Positions 21,021 through 32,065 of a stretch of 64,000 nucleotides of DNA are shown here, piece after piece. Numbering within the stretch: position 1 is the stretch's first letter; every line of letters begins with the position of its first letter. The notes under the pieces are model-generated. The model was given only the letters and a program-made list of their open reading frames with translations. It was not told the DNA's origin and made no database searches. Source of the DNA: Rana temporaria (Eukaryota > Chordata > Amphibia > Anura > Ranidae). The translations under genes and the position numbers were made by a program. The stretch spans positions 396,319,338-396,383,337 of the forward strand of contig NC_053491.1 in NCBI RefSeq assembly GCF_905171775.1, read 5' to 3'.

Positions 21021-21767
21021 TATATTACCAAAAGTATTGGGACACCTGCCTTCACACATACAGTCCTGTAAGGCACTGTGTAAAGACGCCTGTCTTTACA
21101 CAGTGCCTTACAGGACTGGGATGCCCTTTAATGGCACCCCAGTCTTAGTCCATAGGGTTCAATATTGAGTTGGCTCACCCTTTGCAGCTATAACAGCTTC
21201 AACTCTTCTGGGAAGGATGTTCACAAGGTTTAGGAGTGTGTCTATGGGATTGTTTGACCATTCTTCCAGAAGTGTATTTGTGAGGTCAGGCACTGATGTG
21301 GGCGAGAAGGCCTGGCTTGCAGTCTCCGCTCTAATTCATCCCAAAGGTGTTCTATCGGGTTGAGGTCACTACTAATCCATGTCTTTATAGACCTTGCTTT
21401 GTGCACTGGTGCAAATCATTTGGTGGAGGGGGAATTATGGTGTGGGGTTGCCTTTCAGGGGTTGGGCTTGACCCCTTAGTTCCAGTGAAGGGAACTCTTA
21501 AGACTTCAGCATACCAAGACATTTTGGACAATTTCATGCTCCTAACTTTGTGGGAACAGTTTTGGGATGACCCCCTTATGTTCCAACATGACTGAGCACC
21601 AGTGCACAAGGCAAGGTCCATAAAGACATGAATGAGCAATTTTGGGGTGGAGCAAAAATTCCCATAGACACACTCCTAAACCTTGTGGACAGCCTACCCA
21701 GAAGAGTTGAAGCTGTTATAGCTCATGTGCATGTAAAGGCAGGCATCCCAATACTTTTGGTAATATA
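21021..21767. mobile_element. Tc1/mariner relic folded back on itself
   Basis: The ends TATTACCAAAAGTATTGGGA and TCCCAATACTTTTGGTAATA are inverted terminal repeats. The left half (about 21165-21415) encodes the transposase C-terminal part on the minus strand, including SDLNPIEHLWDELERRL with the DLNPIE catalytic segment. The right half (about 21412-21720) encodes a central part on the plus strand: GGGGIMVWGCLSG, SAYQDILDN, then FQHD followed by an in-frame stop and APVHKARSIKT. The two halves meet near GTGCACTGGTGC and share APVHKARS. The element is an inverted duplication with deletions and stops, and is inactive. Confidence 0.8.
21061..21118. repeat. Perfect hairpin, 26-bp arms, 6-bp loop
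   Basis: CAGTCCTGTAAGGCACTGTG plus TAAAGA pairs exactly with the reverse complement ending ACAGGACTG around the loop CGCCTG. It lies just inside the left terminus of the Tc1 relic. Confidence 0.9.
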
Positions 21768-22394
21768 GCGTACATCGGTGTAGACCTTGAGACAAAGTGA
21801 CCTACAAAAGGGACAAAGTGATCAACATTGGCTTTTTTAAAGGTATTTCATATTTTATTAATGTAAAGAAAGCCTGCTAGAAAGATAAATGTCTCACTGT
21901 ATCTCATGCTGTGATTTGTCCTAGCATAGGGATGAGCATTTAAATCAAACCTATGCTTTGCTCATGTAGGGCAAAAGAACTGGTTAAAGTTTTAATGCTG
22001 ATCCTACCTGTAACATGTTACATACATTCCATCTTCCTGGAAGGAACCATGTGACAGCGCTGCTGCTTTCTGATTTGCTGCTTAGGGACCAAGCGCTGTC
22101 ACTTGGGGCATGGAAAGAGTCCTCAGGCCTAAAGCCCATCTTTCCTGGCTGTATCAACTATGAAGCTGGAAATGCTTAGAGCTGAGTGCTTCCGGGTTCA
22201 TTTACTATAGAGGTGATCGAGGAATGCATGTCTCCTCCCGCTCGACATGCTGAAATCCATCGATGTGGTCCCAGGAGGAGTGGAAGGAGGGGGATTGGGA
22301 GGCTATAAAGCCACCCAGATCATGTTTATATTCCAGCTGGGAGCCACCTGAACAAAAGGAGCACAAACTTATGACTACAACTGTAGTCTTGGGC
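21768..22394. other. Unassigned sequence
   Basis: No repeat termini or exon that I can support. Confidence 0.25.
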
Positions 22395-22398
22395 TTAA

Positions 22399-23309
22399 CC
22401 ACTTAACCCCCGGACCATATTGCTGCCCAAAGACCAGAGTACTTTTTGCGATTCGGGACTGCGTCGCTTTAACAGACAATTGCGCGGTCGTGCGACGTGG
22501 CTCCCAAACAAAATTGGCGTCCTTTTTTTCCCACAAATAGAGCTTTCTTTTGGTGGTATTTGATCACCTCTGCGGTTTTTAGTTTTTGCGCTATAAACAA
22601 AAATAGAGAGACAATTTTGAAAAAAATGAATATTTTTTACATTTTGCTATAATAAATATCCCCCAAAAATATATAAAAAAACATTTTTTTTCCTCAGTTT
22701 AGGCCGATACGTTTTCTTCTACATATTTTTCGTAAACAAAATCGCAATAAGCGTTTATTGATTGGTTTGCGCAAAAGTTATAGCGTTTACAAAATAGGGG
22801 GTATTTTTATGTCATTTTTATTAATATATTTTTTTTACTAGTAATGGCGGCGATCAGCGATTTTTTTTTCGGTATTGCGACATTATGGCGGACACTTCGG
22901 ACACTTTTGACACATTTTTGGGACCATTGGCATTTTTATAGCGATCAGCGCTATAAAAATGCATTGGATTACTATAAAAATGCCACTGGCAGTGAAGGGG
23001 TTAACACTAGGGGGCGGGGAAGGGGTTAAGTATGCCTGGGTGTGTTCTTACTGTGGGGGGGGGGGGGGGGGGTGGCCTCACTAGGGGAAACACTGATCCT
23101 CGGTTCATACAATGTATGAACCGAAGATCAGCATTTCCCCTGCTGACAGGACCGGGAGCTGTGTGTTTACACACACAGCTCCCGTTCCCTGCTCTGTACC
23201 GAGCGATCGCGTGTGCCCGGCGGCTCGGAGAGAGGACGTTATACTACGTGCTCTCGCCCAGCCGAGCCAACTTGCCGATGTAGAACGGCGGTGGGCGGTC
23301 GGCTAGTGG
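22399..23309 (+). mobile_element. piggyBac-like MITE of the CCACTTAA family, intact ends
   Basis: TTAA at 22395-22398 and 23310-23313; starts CCACTTAACCCCCGGACC and ends GGTCGGCTAGTGG. The core at 22530-22640 matches the other copies. The tail contains ATCCTCGGTTCATAC/GTATGAACCGAAGAT and GGGAGCTGTGTG/CACACAGCTCCC hairpins. 911 bp, non-coding. Confidence 0.8.
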
Positions 23310-23313
23310 TTAA

Positions 23314-23809
23314 GCGTCATACACACGCTCGGTTTTCTCGGCAAGAACCAGCAAGAAAACTGCTGGCAGATCTTTCTTGCCGAGAAAACCGAGCGTGTGT
23401 ACGAGGCTTTCAGGTTTCTCATCTGGAAATCTGCCCAGAATCTTGACGAGAAAAATAGAGATCCTGCTCGAGATTCTTGTCGGACTGTTTCCCGCCGAGA
23501 AACCAGAGCGCCTGTATACTTGCCTTTCGCCGTGGAAACCCACACATGCTCAAAATGACTTTGACGCATGCACGGTAGCTTCCACGGCATAGATAGTGTG
23601 AAGCAAGATGGCAGCGACAGCATCGAATGTGACGAGCGTATGCTCGTCGTAAGCGATGACGTCACTGCGTTCTTGCCTTTCAAAAGAACCGCGGTTCTTT
23701 TGAAATGAGTGTGTGTACATTCGGGCGGCAAGAGATTCTTGCCAAGAATCTCGTCAGGAAAAACAACGTTTTTTTCCTGACGAGATTCTTGCCCGTGTGT
23801 ACGAGGCTT
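23314..23809. mobile_element. Compound fold-back MITE
   Basis: It begins GCGTCATACACACGCTCGG and ends CGTGTGTACGAGGC. A complete smaller palindrome (GTTTTCTCGGCAAG ... CTTGCCGAGAAAAC) occupies 23314-23410. The remainder contains a second set of arms (AAGAACCGCGGTTCTTTTG and GATTCTTGCC...GGCAAGAATC). It abuts the TTAA copy at 23313. Confidence 0.75.
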
Positions 23810-24290
23810 GATGCTTAAGCTTTCACATCCAGGGAGCTGAAGTAGTTAACGGATCACAACCCTTATTCTGAACATTAACACCTTCATCCCCAACTTCCTA
23901 TGTGACCTGTACATTTACTCCTCGTCCCTCTGTTTATGACCTGTACAAGCAGTATAAAGTGCAAAATTACCTAGTTCCATGTTGGAACATCTAAAATTCT
24001 AGCATGTTTATTCATTTCCCAACAATTTGGAAGATTATAAGATCACCTTGAAAGTGTCTATTTTCCAAAAAGGGGTCATTTTGGTTTCGGTTTCAGTTTT
24101 TGTACTGTCCTGGCAGTTTTACTTTAACAAAATATAAGTCTTCTTCCCAAGTTTTTGGTCTTTTTATAGTTAAAAAAAATGTAAAATTATAGTAGTAAAT
24201 AATAGCAAAAGAAAATGAAAAAATAAACTGGTGTCTGAAATTGCCCTAGGCACCACGTCCTCAAAAAGAACAAATGACTAGATAGGTAGA
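23810..24290. other. Unassigned sequence
   Basis: AT-rich, no termini or exon identified. Confidence 0.25.
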
Positions 24291-24294
24291 TATG

Positions 24295-24735
24295 TGTTGG
24301 GGCTGGGCTGTCAGCCCTTCCTTCTCTGTGCTCAGCTGTTGGTTAATTGCCAGAATTCATCGTTCCACAGTGGCTCACCTGTCGATGATCTCCTGCTCGT
24401 CAGTCAATCCCACAGCCAGCCCCTCCTGCCAATTTAAACTACCTGGTTCATTTCATCAATTGCCTTCACCTTGGTCAAACATATCTAGAAACTCTCTGCT
24501 GTGTTCCTGTTGAAGACTTGCCTGGCTGATGTCCCTTCTGGTTCCTGATCCTGTCTGCTGCCTCTTACTACGTTGATCTCTGGCTCCCTGATTTCCTGGC
24601 TTGTTCTGACTACTCGATTTGGCTACCGAACCCTGGCTATGTTTTTACTACGTTCACCAGTTGTACCATTTTTACCATTTTATTAAAAGGTGTGATTTTT
24701 ACTGCATTTTTTTTTCTCAGTCTGTTTCATGGTTC
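24295..24735 (+). mobile_element. Possible LTR fragment
   Basis: T/C-rich sequence with repeated phrases (CTGGCTCCCTGATTTCCTGG, CTACGTTGATC, TTTTACTACGTTCACC) and a late TATTAAAAGG, which resembles the R/U5 side of amphibian gypsy LTRs as I remember them. I see neither clean TG/CA ends nor a target duplication. Confidence 0.3.
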
Positions 24736-24923
24736 TTGACAAAATGGGAATATAAAGGTGCCAAACACAAGATATGGTATAAAAATTACTTTTTATTTTA
24801 ATCATTGAAATATTTTGTCAGATAAAAATATTGAGAAGGGATTTATTCATACAGTATTGCTGCAATGTATTCATCTATACATGTTTTGCCAGACTATGGC
24901 TTCTTCAGGAGGTTTTTCTAGAG

Positions 24924-25082
24924 CAGGGATATGCAATTAGCGGACCTCCAGCTGTTGCAAAACTACAACTCCCATCATGCCTCTGCTTTTGGGTGTCATT
25001 CTTGTGGCTGTCAGAGTCTTGCTATGCCTCGTGGGACTTGTAGTTCTGCAACAGCTGGAGGTCCGCTAATTGCATATCCCCA
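24924..25082. mobile_element. 159-bp hAT-like MITE, 8-bp TSD TTCTAGAG
   Basis: The inverted arms CAGGGATATGCAATTAGCGG and CCGCTAATTGCATATCCCCA enclose ACCTCCAGCTGTTGCA/TGCAACAGCTGGAGGT. TTCTAGAG lies at 24916-24923 and 25083-25090. Confidence 0.9.
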
Positions 25083-25301
25083 TTCTAGAGTATTGCATAA
25101 CAGTTGACTATAAAAGTAAAAAGTATTTGTACACTAATATATTGCTCTAAAATATTTTGACAGATAGAAACATTTAGAAGGGATTTATTCATATAGTACA
25201 GCTGCAATGTATTCATCTCAACATGTTTCACATGTTTCGCCAGACTATGGTTTCTTCAGGAGGTTTTTCTACAGTATTGCATAACAGTTGACTATAAAAG
25301 T

Positions 25302-25800
25302 ACCGTATTTATTGGCGTATACCGCGCACTATTTTTCCCTGAAAATCAGGGCAAAATCGTGGGTGCGCGGCATACGCCGATACCCGCTTTCCCGCCACGA
25401 GTTTGAATACTGCGCCGGCATATACCGAGCGCAGTACACTCGTGTATCTTCGGGCAGTCTCGGCGCCTCTCGCACTGACGTCCTGAGCGTACAGGACGTC
25501 AGCGCGAGAGTTGCCGAGCCTGCCCGACGATACACGAGTGTACTGCGCTCGGTATATGTCGGCGCAGTATTCAAACTCGGTGCGGGGAAACGAGCGGGGA
25601 GGACGCCGCAGAAGGACCCCGGACCCGACAAAGAGGACACCCGAAGCCGCAGACGGACGCCGGACCCGACGAGGCCGCCGATGGACGCCGCGCAAGACAC
25701 CAAAACTGTAAGTACAAAACATCTTTTTCCCACAGGAATTCGGGCAACTTTAGGGGTGCGCGCTATACGCGGGAGCGCGCTATACCCCGATAAATACGGT
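25302..25800. mobile_element. Palindromic element with ACCGTATTTAT ends and 4-bp TSD AAGT
   Basis: It starts ACCGTATTTATTGGCG and ends CGATAAATACGGT, flanked by AAGT at 25298-25301 and 25801-25804. The uninterrupted sequence GACTATAAAAGTAAAAAG is present nearby at 25108-25125, so the duplication can be read directly. The interior is self-complementary (GCGCAGTACACTCGTGTATC and its complement) and CpG-rich. Confidence 0.85.
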
Positions 25801-26072
25801 AAGTAAAAAGTATTTGTACACTAATATATTGGTCTTTTTATAGTGAACTGTTATGCAAAAAAAATCTCCTAAAGAAGCCATAGTCTGGCAAAACATGTAG
25901 AGATGAATACATTGCAGCAGTACTGTATGAATACATCTCTTCTCAATGTTTTTATCTGACAAAATATTTGAATGATTAAAATTAAAAGTTATTTTATACC
26001 ATATGTTGTGTTTGGCACCTTTAAAATTCCATAGCTATCTCTCTAGTCACTAACAAAAGAAAGCTCTGTCTG

Positions 26073-26077
<5 letters not shown>

Positions 26078-26158
<81 letters not shown>
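26078..26158. repeat. (TA)n microsatellite
   Basis: About 40 uninterrupted TA dinucleotides. Confidence 0.97.
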
Positions 26159-26159
<1 letters not shown>

Positions 26160-26162
<3 letters not shown>

Positions 26163-26789
26163 TTTATTTATATATACACAGTATTGCATGATGGATCAAA
26201 ATCGTCAGTTAAACAATGACAGAAATGAAAAAACGAAAAAAATGGCCTAGTAGCAGAATTGTGTTCGTTTTTATTTTAGCCATAGCTACATTTAAGGGTA
26301 TTTCGGGAAATAAAGTACTGCGGTGATGACCACATTGCAGATTTTTGTGGTGTGTTTTATACTAGATTCCTTACAGCTTGTTAATCTTTACATTCGGCAT
26401 GTAATTCAGCCACCTTATTACAGGCAGTCCCCTAATTCACACTCAGAGACAGTGTGGCCTTTATTCATCACGTCTGCACATACCTATTAATACTAGTCAT
26501 GGATAAGGGTACAAGATGCCTTTTGTGGCAGAGCGCAACTACTTAACCCCTGAATGACCCTTCTTCTATACTCCAGGAAATGTCATTCTGTCTATAGCTT
26601 GTCCTGGAAAAGACCACACAGGGTGACAAGGGTGGAGTGAAAGGACATTGCGACAATAGAGCTTTTGCAATATATAACCTGTAAAGGACGAGAAAAATAA
26701 AGGGTCAATTTTTATACATTTATATATCTTTACATTATAGGTCGATTGGAAAATAAATAAAAAAGGTTTTAATTTTTACTTTTTTTCTG
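26160..26789. other. Unassigned sequence
   Basis: No repeat termini or exon identified. Confidence 0.25.
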
Positions 26790-26792
26790 TAA

Positions 26793-27216
26793 TGCCGCGT
26801 ACAGACGGTCGTTTTATGCGATGTTAAAAAACTACGTTTATAAAAACGTCAATTTCATTGACCGTGTGTGGGGGAAAACGTCGCTTTATGTCTTGTAAAA
26901 AACGACAAAAAAAAATTGAAGCATGCTTCAATTTTATGTGTCGTTTTTCAAAACGTCGTTTTTTACTTCACAGAAATTGACCGTGTGTAGCAAAAAACGA
27001 CGTTTTTACACCCGCGCATGCCCAGAAGCTAGTTATGAAGCGAGCTTCAATGGAAAAACGTGGTGAACGTAACCTCGCTTTGCTAGAGCATTGTGAAAAA
27101 ACGATGGTGTGTAGGCAACGTCGTTTTTGAAAATTGAAGTTTCAAAAACGTCGTTTTTTACTTCACAGAAAACGTCGTTTTTTTACATCGCATAAAACGA
27201 CCGTCTGTACGCGGCA
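26793..27216. mobile_element. Fold-back MITE, TGCCGCGTAC ends, TAA duplication
   Basis: 424 bp with inverted ends TGCCGCGTACAGACGGTCG and CGACCGTCTGTACGCGGCA, flanked by TAA at 26790-26792 and 27217-27219. The interior is a run of AAAACGTCGTTTT-type palindromes. Confidence 0.9.
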
Positions 27217-27334
27217 TAACAGTTCACACTGCCAGACATTACATAAAACCAGAATGCGCCATGTGGGTGCACCCAGATAAAATTGGCCATACACCAATAG
27301 AGTTTTGTATGAAAATTCTGATGACTTCAAATTT

Positions 27335-27767
27335 TTATTAAAAGTCAGCAGCTACAAAAAGTGTAGCTGCTGGCTTTTAAAAAACAGACCCTTACCTGCT
27401 CCACGGCTCCAGCGACGCGCCGGCCGGGACTCCGCTCCTCGCCCCCCCCGCGGGCCGTCGTCTTCATTCCTAGTGTGGGCACCCGGCAGTGACAGCTTTC
27501 GGCTTCACGGCCGGGCACCCACTGCGCATGCACGAGCAGCACTGGACAGGCGCTCGCCTACAGGGAGGGGCTGCAATAAGGCGATTAAGCTAATCGCCTT
27601 ATCAGCCCCTCGGCGGAAGGAGGAAGTGGGACAGGAAGTCCCCTTCTCCTGAAGTCCCCACTCCCCCCCCCCCAAAAAAATTACATGCCAAATGTGGCAT
27701 GTAAGGGGGCGAGGAGTGGGTTAAGCGGAAGTTCCATTTTTAGGTGGAACTCCGCTTTAAAGTGGTA
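27335..27767. mobile_element. MITE of the GAGTTCCA family, left end lost
   Basis: It starts TATTAAAAGTCAGCAGCTAC and ends GTGGAACTCCGCTTTAAAG. The internal order (hairpin, GC-rich centre with CACTGCGCATGC, CCAAATGTGGCATGTAAGGG) is the same as at 8477-8986. Confidence 0.75.
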
Positions 27768-28785
27768 TTAAACCCAAAAGAAAACATTTATTATATTGCA
27801 GCTTACTTACCAACTCGTAGATGTAATGGCTGCATATGTTTTCTTTTTTTTTAGGCTTTCCTACTTCTATTTACATCTGGTCATCCAATTTTTCAAAAGA
27901 ACAAGCTCTGCAGCAAAAAGTGTCAGGTACAGAGATGAGACAAACCATTTAACACTAGTGGGGATGCTTACAATGATCAGCTTCTATTTATGTAAAACTT
28001 TCGTAACAAAAGAAAAAACCTGTCCCTATAACTGCTTCTAAAGTATTAGCTGGAGTTAGGCTTCAATTTGTTAGCATAGTGAAATCTGCTAGTACATCTA
28101 AAACTCCCCTCCTCCCAGGCTGACAATGCTGCTGTTCAAAGGAGCCCCTGTGCTCCTTCATTTAGAGTGGGGGGCATTCTAATACAGGAAGTGTGTCACT
28201 GGCCAGATCACCAGGTGAAATCGGAGAGGGAAAAAAGCCTAAAAGAAAACAAATGCAACCACCACATCTGATGACTGGCAAGCTGCAATATATTAAAGGA
28301 TCACTAAAGGAATTTTTTTTTTAGCTAAATAGCTTCCTTTACCTTACTGCAGTACTGGTTTCATGTCCTCATTGTTCATTTTTGCTTTGAAGTTGCTGCA
28401 ATTCTGCTCTGATCTCCACACTTCCTGGTTGTCTGGCTCCTTATGAAAAATCTCATGGCAGCTTTTCACTGTGGTCCAAGCTGTGTGTCTAAAACTCCTC
28501 AGAACCAATCAGATTCATTTTAAAAACAAAACACTGCCCTGGATTTGTTTGTTTTTGCTCTGTGGGTCTCTTTACTTCACAGAAACATGAAACCAGTTTA
28601 AAAACGAAAGTGAAACTGCAGGTACATTATATGATTGAATTTAATCTATTTTTAATCATTTTTAAAAGGAATCGGTTAACATTTATGTCTCTATACCCTG
28701 TAAACAGTCATTTCAGCAAAAACGTTTTTTTCCTTTAGTGACCCTTTAAGTTTTTGGTTTTGGGTTTAATACTGCTTTAAGGTTT
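27762..28785. mobile_element. MITE with GTATTAAACCC ends, carrying a nested element
   Basis: The left end is AAAGTGGTATTAAACCCAAA and the right end is TTTTGGGTTTAATACTGCTTT. The interior near the left (TATTGCAGCTTACTTACCAAC) recurs at about 30905 and 59330. The element at 28292-28747 is inserted in it. Confidence 0.65.
28292..28747. mobile_element. MITE with AAAGGATCACTAAAGG ends
   Basis: The left TTAAAGGATCACTAAAGGAA matches the right TTCCTTTAGTGACCCTTTAA in inverted form. It contains the CTAAATAGCTTCCTTTACCT segment shared with 13473-13901. Confidence 0.7.
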
Positions 28786-29197
28786 AATTCTGGAATGAAT
28801 GGACTTTTTCCGAAGACAACCACATACACTGTTAGAAATTCGTTTATTCTAGAAAAATATTTTTAATCCTGCTCCTTTGAATTTTCTCTTCGAAAAAGAA
28901 TATAAATTTGCCCCCACTAATCAGTGGAAAATCAAATTAATGTCAAAATGTAAAAAAAAAAAGGCAAAATAGATCAATTTAGCTTTTTTTTAAAATAAAT
29001 AAATACACATCTTTTTCATTTAAAATTATGACAGTGGGTATGGGGAGTAGATACCTGGCCTGCTGTCACAACGGGGACTCAGGGGGTGCGGGGGCAGCTC
29101 AGTTAGTAACATGGTACTTGTTACATCCTATATGTGAATATAACATGTAACTTGTTACTAAAGGTGAACTTAGCATATAAAACTAAAAAGGGATTGC
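28786..29197. other. Unassigned sequence
   Basis: AT-rich; no termini or exon identified. Confidence 0.25.
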
Positions 29198-29201
29198 TTA
29201 A

Positions 29202-30032
29202 CCACTTAAGACCTGGACCATTATGCAGGTTAAGGACCTTGCCCCTTTTTGCGATTCGGCACTGCTTCGCTTTAACTGACAATTGCGCGGTCGTGCGACA
29301 TGGCTCCTAAACAAAATTGGCGTCCTTTTTTTCCCCACAAATAGAGCTTTCTTTTGGTGGTATTTGATCACCTCTGCGGTTTTTATTTTTTGTGCTATAA
29401 ACAAAAATAGAGCGACAATTTAAAAAAAAATCAACATTTTTTTTCCTTCTTCTTCTACCGTTTACAAAATAGGGGATAGTTTTATGGCATTTTTATTACA
29501 AATTTTTTTTTACTACTTATGGCGGACAAATCAGACAATTTTGACACATTTTCGGGACCATTGTCATTTTCACAGCGAAAAAAAGCTATAAAAATACACT
29601 GATTACTGTGGAAATGACAATTGCAGTTTAGGAGTTAACCACTAGGGGGCACTGTAGGGGTTAAGTGTGACCTCATATGTGTTTCTAACTGTAGGGGGCG
29701 GGGCTGTACGTGTGACATCAGTGATCGTCTTTCCCTATATCAGGGAACAGACGATCACTGACATTGCCACAATGAAGAACGGGGAAGGTGTTTTTACACA
29801 CACCTCTCTCCGTTCTTCAGCTCCTGTGACCAATCGCGGGACACCGGCGCCGATCGGGTCCGCGGGTCCCGCGTGCGCAGGTCACGGAGCTTTGGACCTG
29901 GTCGCGAGCACGCCGGCGGCAGCACGCTCGCGAGCCCACGGCTGGGCTCTTAAAGAGGACGTACAGGTATGTGCTTGTGCCCAGCCGTGCCCTTCTGCCG
30001 ACGTCTATCGGTGTGAGGGGGTCCTTAAGTGG
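29202..30032 (+). mobile_element. piggyBac-like MITE of the CCACTTAA family, best-preserved ends
   Basis: TTAA at 29198-29201 and 30033-30036. The ends CCACTTAAGACCTGGACC and GGGGTCCTTAAGTGG are inverted repeats of at least 12 bases. The core at 29335-29420 is conserved. The tail contains hairpin arms AGACGATCACTGA and TCAGTGATCGTCT. Confidence 0.85.
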
Positions 30033-30508
30033 TTAAAGGGATTGTAAAATCTCATTTTTTTTACCTTGATGCATTCTATGCATTAAGGTGAAAAACATTC
30101 TTTGCTGCAGTTTCCCCCAGAGCCCCCCCCCCCTTATCTTACCTGAGCCTGATCCGGTCCAGCGATGTGCACGAGTGCAGCCACTGTCTCTGTCCTCATT
30201 GGATAGATTAATAGCAGCAGGAGCCATTGGGTCCCCCTGTTGTCAATCAAATCCAGTGACACGGGAGCGGAGGAGGGGGGTGTCAATGGACGCAGCAGCA
30301 GGACTCAGGAGCCGCCCACACAGGTGCTCTCAGGAAAAGCGGCTCTCCGTGGATGCACCCGATAAAGGGGAGGAGTGCCGGCGGGGCACCCCAGAAGAGG
30401 AGGATTGGGGCTGCTCTGTGCAAAACCCAATCACAGAACAGGTAAGTATAACATGTTTGTTTGTAAATTTTTTAAGAAAAAAATGCAAAGCTTTACAACC
30501 CATTGAAG
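30033..30508. mobile_element. MITE, TTAAAGGGATTGTAAAA start
   Basis: The second subfamily of the TTGTAAAGG group: CTATGCATTAAGGTGAAAAAC near the left, CAAAACCCAATCACAGAACA and GGTAAGTATAACATGTTTG near the right, ending CTTTACAACCCATTGAA. It overlaps the TTAA of the preceding element. Confidence 0.65.
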
Positions 30509-30879
30509 TGTGAATGAAACCTCATCCATAACTATCCCTCCTGGCATCAGGAACATAGATAGTTGCTGTAATTGTAGGGATTCATCAAGTATAAGTTATG
30601 CATGCCCCCAACATGTATACATGATGATGTTGCTGGGGCCCCTTGTGATGTCATCAAGTTTTTCTTACGCAGACACCATGATTAGTAAAGAACCATTCCG
30701 GCTTCAAGCTTTTTGCCTGCGCAGCCATCTAATAAATGGAAAATGTCAAATGTAATACAAATCACACGCATTCCTGAGGCACGCAAGAATACATGTTTTT
30801 CTTGTTGTGCTGCGATGTCATTCATTTTTTATGGCAAACCAATGCACGTTGGGGTCAGCTCATTAAAAATTACTTAAAA
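30509..30879. other. Unassigned sequence
   Basis: No termini or exon identified. Confidence 0.25.
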
Positions 30880-31557
30880 TGTGTCTAAACCTAAGAACAA
30901 AAATGTTACATATTGCAGCTTACCACTAGACATGGAGCCTGCATTGGCTTTCTGGCTTTGTATCCTTTATATTTACCTAATGATCCTGCCAGTCAGGGCA
31001 GATCCTAGGCAGGGTGCACAGGGTGCTTTGCACCCAGGCGCCTGCAGAGGTGGGGGCGCCGAAGTGCCAGAGTTCTCCCCTCCCTCCTTCTCTCCTTGTT
31101 TGTGTCCGTCCAGAACTAGTGTTCTGAGCATAGGTGTGTGTCTGTCCACAACTGATTTGTGAGCATAGGGCAGCCCGTCCAGCCTGGCAGTGCTGGGGGG
31201 AGGGGCCGCTCCTCTTTCTGACACGAGGGTTCTAGTTTTTCAGTGGCTGCTAAGTGCTGATGTGCAGGAATGAATTCCTCAAACTGGGAGTCTTGGGTCT
31301 CCACCAACTCCAGTTGGAATGCTTCCCCCTCCCATCTCTATCTCGGGCTGCACAGAGAGAGAACCAAGGTGACTCACAGTGTTCAGTGTGCTGTGTTCTG
31401 TGTGCTGGGGGATGGCATCCCCAGCATCCCTTTACACGTGCTCTGGGCTGCCCCTGCTCTAGATGTTTTATGGCGTGATAGATTGCATAGAATACACAGC
31501 CCCTGCCCATTCCTGCGCCTCAGTAGTCCATCTACAGATGTGATGTATAATGAGATG

Positions 31558-31912
31558 TACCTTTCACACTGCCAGTTCGGGGGTGTCGGCGGTAAAGCAA
31601 CACTAGTTTTAGTGGCGCTTTACCGTCATTTTAGAGGTACATTTAGCACCTAATAGCGGCCAAATAAAGGGTTCGAAAGCGCCAGTGCCAAAGCACTTTA
31701 CAGTCACTGCTCATTGATTTAATTAATTTCAATGGGCAGGGGCGCTTTAGGAGCGGTGTATACACCACTCCTAAAGCGCCTCAAAGAAGCTACTTGCAGG
31801 ATTTTTTTTTTACGTCCTGCCAGCGCACCGCCCCAGTGTGAAAGCCCTCGGGCTCTCACACTGGGATTGCAGATGAGGCTTTTTTCAGGTGCTATTTTTA
31901 ACGCAAAAGCAC
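31558..31912. mobile_element. MITE fragment of the CCCCTTTCACACTG family
   Basis: It starts CCTTTCACACTGCCAG and carries TAGTGGCGCTTTACC, TTTCAATGGGCAGG and CCAGTGTGAAAGCCCT in the same order as 5046-5475. The right end is lost. It is nested in the hAT element. Confidence 0.7.
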
Positions 31913-31916
31913 CTGG

Positions 31917-32065
31917 CCATCTCCTATATCATATCTGCAGTCTCTAATCATCTCCTGTACTATGTCTGCAGTCTCTGACCATCTCCTGTACTATGTCTGC
32001 AGTCTCTGACCGTCTCCTGTATCATGTCTGCAGTCTCTGACCATCTCCTGTATCATGTCTGTAGT
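31917..32065 (+). repeat. 31-bp tandem repeat, about five units
   Basis: The unit is CATCTCCTGTACTATGTCTG followed by CAGTCTCTGAC, with TATCATG/TACTATG variants. Confidence 0.9.

Larger units (their letters stand above)
24755..26030. repeat. Large inverted repeat carrying two nested transposons
   Basis: The outer arms are about 24755-24915 (GTGCCAAACACAAGATATGG, CAGTATTGCTGCAATGTATTC, CCAGACTATGGCTTCTTCAG) and 25860-26030 (the reverse complements). Between them is a partial direct repeat of the arm (25090-25270). The left side is interrupted by a 159-bp hAT MITE and the right by a 499-bp element. Confidence 0.75.

Noticed and set aside
25288..25806. Overlapping 130-170 codon frames on both strands
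   Set aside because: They lie within a palindromic CpG-rich transposon, and the frames mirror each other because the sequence is self-complementary.
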